Origin: Gammaproteobacteria bacterium
Lineage (GTDB): Bacteria; Pseudomonadota; Gammaproteobacteria; Eutrophobiales; Eutrophobiaceae
Length of the DNA: 8,544 nt
Assembly: GCA_009843675.1 (NCBI GenBank)
Contig: VYCZ01000183.1
Span: forward strand, 1 to 8,544
Reading direction: 5' to 3'
Shown here: one piece after another, positions 1 through 4,653 of the stretch
How the letters are laid out: every line of letters begins with the position of its first letter
Position numbering within the stretch: position 1 is the first letter of the stretch
Notes under the pieces: generated by a model
Told to the model about the DNA's origin: nothing
What the model saw: the letters and a program-made list of their open reading frames with translations, nothing else
Database searches by the model: none
Made by a program: the position numbers and the translations under genes

Positions 1-188
1 TACAGTTCGCCGCGCAACTGCTCGCTTAAGTAAATGGAGTTATTGATACGGACGGATGCCGCGGACGTTTTCTGCCAGAGATAAGCGGACAACCCGGTGA
101 GCAGGCCGGTTACGGCTACCAGGAACAGGAAGGCGACTTCATGCACCAGCAGCAGGTGGCTGAGAGAGCGTTTATGCGCGCGGACCAT
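1..188 (-). CDS. Membrane sensor protein, N-terminal part (probable sensor histidine kinase), truncated by window edge
   Basis: An open frame runs leftward from ATG at 188-186 to the window edge with no stop, giving 62 residues. The start is MVRAHKRSLSHLLL, a short basic cytoplasmic segment. A membrane helix follows at about residues 10-40 (LLLVHEVAFLFLVAVTGLLT is its core), then a periplasmic start reading SAASVRINNSIYLSEQLRGE. This layout, with an RIN..YLSEQLRG-like helix just after the first membrane segment, is typical of the four-helix periplasmic sensor of histidine kinases. The kinase domain itself lies outside the window, so the assignment is inferred; another single-pass sensor or chemoreceptor is possible. 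No Shine-Dalgarno sequence precedes the ATG. A TATACT box ends 6 nt before it, suggesting leaderless translation. It is divergent from the L,D-transpeptidase cluster. Confidence 0.6.
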   Translation of the reverse strand, partial: MVRAHKRSLSHLLLVHEVAFLFLVAVTGLLTGLSAYLWQKTSAASVRINNSIYLSEQLRGEL

Positions 189-194
189 GGGCGC

Positions 195-224
195 AGTATA
201 CCCGATCTGGTTGTTATGAACCAA
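195..224 (-). promoter_or_regulatory. Candidate sigma70 promoter for the truncated sensor gene
   Basis: Read on the minus strand, TTGGTT (224-219) is followed after 18 bp by TATACT (200-195). Transcription would start about 7 nt past the -10 box, on or next to the A of the ATG at 188, so the mRNA would have essentially no leader. The -10 box is a good match and the -35 is moderate. Confidence 0.4.
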
Positions 225-232
225 TTGTGTCC

Positions 233-284
233 GGGGACGGATTTCAAACATGTCCCCGCATGTTGTAAGCGGGGGTCCGTCCCC
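233..284. repeat. Nested inverted repeat (GGGGACGGA / TCCGTCCCC)
   Basis: The outer arms GGGGACGGA (233-241) and TCCGTCCCC (276-284) are a perfect 9-bp inverted repeat. Inside them CCCCGC (254-259) pairs with GCGGGG (269-274) around a 9-nt loop. The structure resembles the small REP-like palindromes rich in GGGGAC/GTCCCC dispersed between genes in many gammaproteobacterial genomes. It is in intergenic DNA between divergent genes. No T-tract follows on either strand, so it is not an obvious terminator. Confidence 0.6.
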
Positions 285-293
285 TGTTATAAT
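263..293 (+). promoter_or_regulatory. Candidate promoter for the L,D-transpeptidase / ExbB-like cluster
   Basis: A perfect TATAAT lies at 288-293. The best upstream box is TTGTAA (263-268) with a long 19-bp spacer. The -35 would lie in the loop and inner arm of the nested hairpin, and the transcript would carry the 309-351 palindrome in its leader before the ATG at 377. Only the -10 is convincing. Confidence 0.3.
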
Positions 294-300
294 ATCCGAA

Positions 301-370
301 AAATATCCGGGGTCAGAGTAAGAATTTCGCCAGAAATTTTACTCTGACCCCACTATCCTGACGGATATTT
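301..370. repeat. REP-like 43-bp palindrome flanked by a 9-bp inverted repeat
   Basis: GGGGTCAGAGTA (309-320) and TACTCTGACCCC (340-351) are perfect 12-bp inverted arms. Pairing continues inward to a 4-nt GCCA loop (329-332) with one bulged G at 322, giving a 19-bp stem. GGGGTCAGAGTA-type ends are familiar from REP-like sequences dispersed in proteobacteria and linked to RAYT (IS200-like) transposases; that family link comes from memory, not from a search. The hairpin is further flanked by AAATATCCG (301-309) and CGGATATTT (362-370), and AATATCCG also occurs as a direct repeat at 291-298 and 302-309. No transposase is present. Confidence 0.65.
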
Positions 371-376
371 ATACTG

Positions 377-922
377 ATGAAATACCTGTATGCCATCATC
401 CTGATCCTGTTTTGCCAGACGGCGGCGGCAGCGCCGTATATTGTCGAGATCAGCAAGTCGGACCGCACCCTGGAGGTTAAACAGGATGAGGAAATCATCA
501 GGCAATACAATATCTCCCATGGCCGGGGCGGCAAAGGTACCAAGATTCGCGCAGGGGACAACAAGACTCCTATCGGAACCTACCGCGTGGTTAACTTCAA
601 AACCAACAGTAAATTTCATTTTTTCATCCAGTTGAATTATCCTAACCCGCTTGACGCCTGGCGCGGCTACCGGAATGAAGTCATTTCCGCCCCTGAATTC
701 AAACAGATCGTCCTGGCATACAAAAGAAAAAGCCTGCCGCCCCAGAATACCGGGCTGGGAGGCTACATCGGCATCCATGGCATCGGTTGGACCACTGACG
801 AGAAAAGCCGGATACATGAGGCACACAACTGGACGGAAGGCTGTATCGCCGTTACCAATGACGAAATAAACGAACTCAGGAAATATATCTCCCTCGGGAC
901 CAAGGTGGTGATACGGGAGTAA
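377..922 (+). CDS. Exported L,D-transpeptidase family protein (YkuD domain)
   Basis: This 181-residue protein starts with a clear signal peptide (MKYLYAIILILFCQTAAAA, cleavage near residue 19) and is then a single YkuD-type domain. The family forms 3-3 cross-links in peptidoglycan or attaches proteins to it, using a catalytic Cys in the periplasm. The conserved His is in GIHGIGW (His134) and the nucleophile is Cys156 in NWTEGCIAVTN. The usual S/T-H-G-C motif is T-E-G-C here, a form I recall from the small-protein branch of the family. KTPIGTYRV (about residues 63-71) is the typical substrate-side strand. There is no LysM or other peptidoglycan-binding module. The start at 377 is chosen because it gives an intact signal peptide; no strong ribosome site precedes it. 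It heads a tight cluster, ending 5 nt before the ExbB-like gene, and GGGAG near its 3' end (915-919) serves as that gene's ribosome site. Confidence 0.88.
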   Translation: MKYLYAIILILFCQTAAAAPYIVEISKSDRTLEVKQDEEIIRQYNISHGRGGKGTKIRAGDNKTPIGTYRVVNFKTNSKFHFFIQLNYPNPLDAWRGYRNEVISAPEFKQIVLAYKRKSLPPQNTGLGGYIGIHGIGWTTDEKSRIHEAHNWTEGCIAVTNDEINELRKYISLGTKVVIRE

Positions 923-927
923 CAACA

Positions 928-1674
928 ATGAAAAAAGGCGAACATCATTTATTGCTGGTGTGGCTGACGCTGATCAGCCTGATCGGATTCGCGCTGTTTC
1001 TGGCCCTGAAAGAAAAAGTGCTCCTGTTGCTGTACCTGGGCGACAGCAGCAAATTGTCCTGGGTAATCACCCTGATGTTCGTAATCATCACCATTTACTG
1101 CGCGCGGCGCGTCTGGTTTATTTCCTTGGAAATAAACAACTCGGAGAAGGTATGCGCCCTGGCGCGCCGGCACGATCTTTCCGTGCAGGAGGATGAGATC
1201 TACCTTGACGGCAGGGAGAAACTGCCCGACTGCCTCCTGACGCGCTACCTGCTGGACCTGTTCTACCGGGCCCAGTCGGCTCCCGCCGAAGCCGATCAAG
1301 CTGAAAGCAATACGCTCAATGCAAACAACAAGGAGTTGATCGAGGTTTTTGAAGCAAAACTCAAGAATCCCCATAACCTGGGCTGGTTCTTTACCGATAT
1401 CATGATAAAACTGGGGCTGCTGGGCACGATTATCGGTTTCGTGCTCATGCTCGGTTCCGTGGTGAACGTGACAGACTTTGACGTAACCACCATGCAGAAC
1501 ATATTGAAAGAGATGAGTTCGGGTATGGGCACCGCGCTGTACACGACGTTTGCGGGGCTGACATGCAGTATATTGACCGCAGCCCAGTTCCACCTGCTGG
1601 ACCAGGCTGCCGATGAACTGATCGACACCACTAAACACCTGAGCCAGGTGCATATACTCCCCAGACTGACGTGA
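928..1674 (+). CDS. MotA/TolQ/ExbB-like proton-channel family protein
   Basis: This 248-residue inner-membrane protein has four predicted helices at about residues 8-27, 43-60, 157-179 and 199-220, with a cytoplasmic section of roughly 95 residues between helices 2 and 3. The last two helices carry the family hallmarks: KLGLLGTIIGF (161-171) and GMGTALYTTFAGL (199-211), the two segments that line the ion path in ExbB/TolQ. Family members form a pentamer around a dimer of ExbD/TolR/MotB partners and convert proton or sodium flow into movement of the partner's periplasmic domain. Thr167, Thr206 and Thr207 are the polar residues expected in the pore. The protein differs from standard ExbB in its extra N-terminal hairpin and large insert, so it is neither ExbB nor TolQ proper. 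GGGAG at 915-919 lies 8 nt before the ATG. The stop overlaps the next gene's GTG by 4 nt, indicating translational coupling. Confidence 0.85.
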   Translation: MKKGEHHLLLVWLTLISLIGFALFLALKEKVLLLLYLGDSSKLSWVITLMFVIITIYCARRVWFISLEINNSEKVCALARRHDLSVQEDEIYLDGREKLPDCLLTRYLLDLFYRAQSAPAEADQAESNTLNANNKELIEVFEAKLKNPHNLGWFFTDIMIKLGLLGTIIGFVLMLGSVVNVTDFDVTTMQNILKEMSSGMGTALYTTFAGLTCSILTAAQFHLLDQAADELIDTTKHLSQVHILPRLT

Positions 1675-2264
1675 AAAATTTCAAGCGCTACCAGTCGGAC
1701 CCTTTCACCGACCTGTTGTTCAATGCCCTGCTGGGGTTCACCTTCCTGTTCCTGGTGGCAATCATGTTCATGAACCCCGAGGCCAAGTCGGGGATCATCG
1801 ACCCCAAGGCGGAATACATTCTTACCATCACCTGGGAAGACAACAGTCCCGATGATATCGACGTCTGGGTGGAAGACCCCGACGGCAGGGTGGTCTGGTT
1901 CCGCAACCCGGAAGCGGGACTTTTGCACTTGGACCGTGACGACCGGGGGCTGGTCAATGACACTATCCTGGTCAATGGTGTAGAACTGGAGAACCCGCTC
2001 AACCAGGAAGTCGTTACCATCAGGGGGGTGGTAAAAGGCGAATACATCGTCAACCTGCATTATTACGCCACTGAAACCGAAGATCCCGTCGATGTACAGG
2101 TGCGCCTGGTCAAGGTCAACCCTGCCCTGGAGATCATCTATTACGATACGGTCACCCTGGAAGAAACCGGGGCGGAGAAAACCGCGTTCAGGTTCCGGAT
2201 CAACATCGACGGAAAAGTATCGAATATCAACTTCCTGCCGAAACAACTGGTATCCATCGGATAA
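1671..2264 (+). CDS. ExbD/TolR-like single-pass protein with periplasmic DUF2135/YfaP-like domain
   Basis: This 197-residue protein has a short basic cytoplasmic tail, one membrane helix at about residues 15-34 (LLFNALLGFTFLFLVAIMFM) and a large exported domain. DPFTDLLFN places Asp14 at the cytoplasmic end of the helix, matching the essential proton-binding Asp of ExbD/TolR/MotB. The periplasmic part (about 48-190) is predicted beta-rich, with acidic motifs DDIDVWVEDPDG (61-72) and LDRDDRG (87-93) that recall DUF2135/YfaP-type domains. This differs from the usual ExbD/TolR fold. The GTG start is required because the next Met codons lie inside the helix; it overlaps the previous stop in a GTGA. 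Likely role (inferred): the moving element driven by the ExbB-like channel, acting on an envelope partner. The membrane-anchor assignment is firm; the exact domain name is not. Confidence 0.72.
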   Translation: MKNFKRYQSDPFTDLLFNALLGFTFLFLVAIMFMNPEAKSGIIDPKAEYILTITWEDNSPDDIDVWVEDPDGRVVWFRNPEAGLLHLDRDDRGLVNDTILVNGVELENPLNQEVVTIRGVVKGEYIVNLHYYATETEDPVDVQVRLVKVNPALEIIYYDTVTLEETGAEKTAFRFRINIDGKVSNINFLPKQLVSIG

Positions 2265-2269
2265 AGCTT

Positions 2270-2275
2270 AAGGAG
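2270..2275 (+). promoter_or_regulatory. Ribosome binding site fixing a GTG start
   Basis: AAGGAG lies 8 nt before the GTG at 2284. It is the best Shine-Dalgarno sequence in the cluster and decides the non-ATG start of the fourth gene. Confidence 0.8.
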
Positions 2276-2283
2276 AAATCATC

Positions 2284-2805
2284 GTGTATACACTGGGAAT
2301 TACCGGATTGATCGCCGCCTATGTCCTGGTTGCTCTGTTGCTGTTGAGCATCAACCTGTATTCCAACTGGTCATGGAAGGTCAAGGCCGGTTCCATAGTC
2401 ATAACAACGGTCCTGTATGTCGTCACGTACCTGTCCTTTCCTCCCCTGCTGGGCTGGCCGACCGGAGAACAACCCCCGCTGCGCTTCCGCCTGGTTGCCG
2501 CGGACGTGGTCCAACCGGACAAGCTCACAGGCGCCGAGGGAATGATCTATCTCTGGCTCAAGGACCTGGACGACCTCTCCGGCAGATCCCGCCCCAGGTC
2601 TTACCGGTTCCCTTATTCCACCGAACTGCATGAAAACGTGATTGCCGCGAAATCAAAGATGGACAAGGGCATGCAGCAACTCGGAGAGTTCAGGATGCCG
2701 CACGATCACAATATCCGGGAAGTGGACAGGCTCACGCGCTTCGGCCAGAGAAGCGCCGAGATCGAATTTTTCGACATTCCCAACCCGCTTATCCCGGATA
2801 AATAA
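2284..2805 (+). CDS. Two-helix membrane protein of unknown family, fourth gene of the ExbB-like cluster
   Basis: I do not recognise this 173-residue protein. It has two N-terminal membrane helices at about residues 5-26 and 36-56, joined by a short basic loop (NWSWKVKAG), which predicts both termini outside and a periplasmic C-terminal domain of about 115 residues. That domain is charged, has no cysteines and ends in EFFDIPNPLIPDK. It begins with a strand-like stretch (LRFRLVAADVVQPD) followed by GAEGMIYLWLKDLDD and a KSKMDKGMQQ helix-like segment. The GTG start is set by AAGGAG 8 nt upstream, and the gene begins 19 nt after its neighbour, so co-expression is very likely. By position it may be an accessory subunit of the motor pair upstream. 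It converges on the CDF gene with only 21 bp between the stops, and I see no convincing terminator there. Confidence 0.7.
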   Translation: MYTLGITGLIAAYVLVALLLLSINLYSNWSWKVKAGSIVITTVLYVVTYLSFPPLLGWPTGEQPPLRFRLVAADVVQPDKLTGAEGMIYLWLKDLDDLSGRSRPRSYRFPYSTELHENVIAAKSKMDKGMQQLGEFRMPHDHNIREVDRLTRFGQRSAEIEFFDIPNPLIPDK

Positions 2806-2826
2806 ATCGACCGGTCCAGAGCTTCT

Positions 2827-3750
2827 TCAAGCAGCCGTCACGTGGTTAAAATGGTGGGTTTCCATACACTCATCCAGTGATTTTTCCACCTGCAAGGTAA
2901 TATGACCGATACCGAAATCGTGATAGACGATGTTCCGCAGGCGCAGGGCTTCCACGTCACCCGGGTAGTCAGGATCGATGAGCACGTGGGCGGTAAACGA
3001 TTCGTTCCCAGGTGAGAGCGTCCAGACGTGTATGTCATGGATCAGGGTGACGCCCTCCACCGCTTCAAGCCGGCTGCAAAGCTGGTGAACATCTATGTGT
3101 TCAGGCGTCCCTTCGAGCAGCACATGAACGGCCTTTTTCATCAGCCGCCAACTGCCTGCCAGGATGAGGACGGCAATGATGACGCTGGCTACCGGGTCGG
3201 CGAGCGTCCAGCCGAAAGCCCAGACCAGGATGCCGGAAACGACCACGCCGGCCGAACCCAGCAGGTCCGCGAGCACGTGCAGATATGCTCCCTGGACATT
3301 GATGTTGCGACCGGATGACCTGTGCAGCACCCAGGCCGCGCCGAGATTGACGCAAAGGCCGACGACGCCTATTGACAGCATGATCTCTCCATCTACCTCG
3401 GGCGCGGACCTGAAGCGGCCGTAGGCTTCAATGAGAACCCAGGCCACGATCAGCCAGAGGGCCAGCGCATTCACCAGGGCCGCCAGGATTTCAAGCCGGT
3501 GATAGCCGAAGGTGCGTCGTACCGAATAGGGCCTCTCGGCAAAATGCATGGCGAGCAGGGCAACAGCAATGGACGCCGCATCGGTGAGCATGTGTCCCGC
3601 ATCGGCAAGCAGGGCGAGACTGCCGGACAGGATACCGCCGATAACCTCAACGAACATGAAGCCGGCGATCAGTGCAAAGGCAATAACCAGGCTGCGTTTG
3701 CCGGCGCTGCGCAAATCATGGGAATGGTCGCGGCTGCGTTCTAAACCCAT
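2827..3750 (-). CDS. Cation diffusion facilitator (CzcD/ZitB-type zinc exporter)
   Basis: This 307-residue protein has the six-helix CDF fold plus a cytoplasmic dimerisation domain. Members export Zn2+ (also Co2+ or Cd2+) from the cytoplasm in exchange for protons. Both intramembrane metal-site motifs are intact: His53-x3-Asp57 in ADAGHMLTD (helix 2) and His158-x3-Asp162 in HVLAD (helix 5). This HxxxD/HxxxD pair is typical of the zinc-selective CzcD/ZitB group. The C-terminal part from about residue 215 (PEHIDVHQL, EGVTLIHDIHVWTLSPG) is the ZT-dimer domain. The N-terminus has a short HSH stretch but no long His-rich tail. Its start codon (3750-3748) overlaps the 3' end of the ZIP gene by 10 bp and has no clear ribosome site of its own, so translation is probably coupled. 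It is the last gene of the minus-strand metal cluster. Confidence 0.93.
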   Translation of the reverse strand: MGLERSRDHSHDLRSAGKRSLVIAFALIAGFMFVEVIGGILSGSLALLADAGHMLTDAASIAVALLAMHFAERPYSVRRTFGYHRLEILAALVNALALWLIVAWVLIEAYGRFRSAPEVDGEIMLSIGVVGLCVNLGAAWVLHRSSGRNINVQGAYLHVLADLLGSAGVVVSGILVWAFGWTLADPVASVIIAVLILAGSWRLMKKAVHVLLEGTPEHIDVHQLCSRLEAVEGVTLIHDIHVWTLSPGNESFTAHVLIDPDYPGDVEALRLRNIVYHDFGIGHITLQVEKSLDECMETHHFNHVTAA

Positions 3751-4586
3751 AACGCCAGAACCGACATACTCACCAGGCCGATGAATATCAGGATAAATTT
3801 GTATATTCGGTCGGTGTCCTGTTCCGGCATCGGTACATCGTCATCGCCGAGCAGGGAACTACGCACGTAATGCGCAACGTGATCGTCCGACCTGTACATT
3901 TCAGCGTCGATAACATCCAGGATAGCCACGTAGATGAAGGTCCCCGCAGCCAGCGCATTGAAACTGCCCTCGATCAGCAGCGCGGTCTCTCCTTCATAAA
4001 TTCCCGCGGCAACGGTCCCGAACATGATTCCCAGCGGCGTCATCACGACGAATATGGTCAGCACCCGCAGAAGTCGCCGGCGGTCTGCGCCGGCAGCCTG
4101 CACACTGACTATGAGAGCAAAGGCGGCTGAGCCTTTGTGGGACAGGATGGCGATCATGACCAGCAGGGACGCGGCCACCTCGGATTCGATCCCCAGGGCA
4201 ATGCCGGCAATGACGGAATGGACCGACAATACCACCAGCAAAACCAGGGGGTATATCGGCTGACGCGTCTCTGCGCCCTCATCTGACCCCCTGGCATGGC
4301 TGCTCTCGAACAGAACCCTGTCAATCAGAAGCAGGGCCACGACGCCGACTGCCGCCAGCAACGGCGCCAGGGGGTAATCGACCACTCCTTCCAACACTTC
4401 ACCTGCTTCAGGGAGCAGGTGAATGAAGCCGGCGCCGAGAAAGATGCCTCCCGCCAGGGCATTGCCCAGTGAAAGAAATCGCCGGCTCCTGTCATGGCGG
4501 GCCGCCAGCAGCGGAATAATCCCGCCGACAATCCCGACGGCGAGGATCGCAAGGGCCGCTACCAGTTTGATTTCCAGCAATAACAT
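3741..4586 (-). CDS. ZIP-family divalent metal transporter
   Basis: This 281-residue protein has the eight-helix pattern of ZIP transporters, which move zinc, iron or related metals into the cytoplasm. Recognisable pieces are GNALAGGIFLGAGFIHLLPE (41-60, helix 2), LSVHSVIAGIALG (120-132, helix 4) and ILSHKGSAAFAL (147-158, helix 5), and a helix with AAGTFIYVAILDV. His123 and His150 of the metal site are present. The acidic partners are not at their usual places: the HSxxEG motif reads HSVIAG, with Ala127, and HKxxE reads HKGSA, with Ala154. The second change also occurs in eukaryotic ZIPI/II members; the first is less usual. The cytoplasmic loop (95-110) is short and not His-rich. The start at 4586 has only a weak GGAAGA at 4603-4598. 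The gene lies 67 nt after the receptor stop and overlaps the CDF start by 10 bp. Confidence 0.85.
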   Translation of the reverse strand: MLLLEIKLVAALAILAVGIVGGIIPLLAARHDRSRRFLSLGNALAGGIFLGAGFIHLLPEAGEVLEGVVDYPLAPLLAAVGVVALLLIDRVLFESSHARGSDEGAETRQPIYPLVLLVVLSVHSVIAGIALGIESEVAASLLVMIAILSHKGSAAFALIVSVQAAGADRRRLLRVLTIFVVMTPLGIMFGTVAAGIYEGETALLIEGSFNALAAGTFIYVAILDVIDAEMYRSDDHVAHYVRSSLLGDDDVPMPEQDTDRIYKFILIFIGLVSMSVLALWV

Positions 4587-4621
4587 GATGTTGACTGTCT
4601 TCCATTTCAGGAAGTACGCCA

Positions 4622-4634
4622 GAATAACACCCGG
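4622..4634. promoter_or_regulatory. Possible degenerate half-site of the receptor-gene palindrome, upstream of the ZIP gene
   Basis: GAATAACACCCGG matches 11 of 13 positions of the left part of the palindrome at 7000-7012 (GAATAACGCCGGG). It lies in the 67-nt gap between the receptor and ZIP genes, 36 nt from the ZIP start. The right arm is not conserved. A chance match is quite possible. Confidence 0.2.
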
Positions 4635-4653
4635 TTTTCACAAAAGATACCTG

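Noticed and set aside
353..928. Minus-strand open frame antisense to the L,D-transpeptidase
   Set aside because: The plus strand has the signal peptide and the His134/Cys156 motif; the antisense frame has no coherent family pattern.
1296..2246. Long minus-strand open frame (316 codons) antisense to the ExbB-like and ExbD-like genes
   Set aside because: It spans the junction of two well-supported plus-strand genes and shows no recognisable domain, signal or ribosome site.
928..2264. Zorya-type defence system (ZorA/ZorB)
   Set aside because: Zorya would need a ZorA with a long cytoplasmic tail, a ZorB with a peptidoglycan-binding OmpA-like domain, and helicase or nuclease partners; none is present.
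928..2264. ExbB-ExbD energising the nearby TonB receptor
   Set aside because: No tonB is present, the genes are on the opposite strand in another cluster, and the ExbD-like periplasmic domain is not of the standard type.
2806..2826. Terminator between the convergent fourth cluster gene and the CDF gene
   Set aside because: Only GACCGGTC and a 4-bp GCTT/AAGC pairing are visible in or beside this gap, too short to call.
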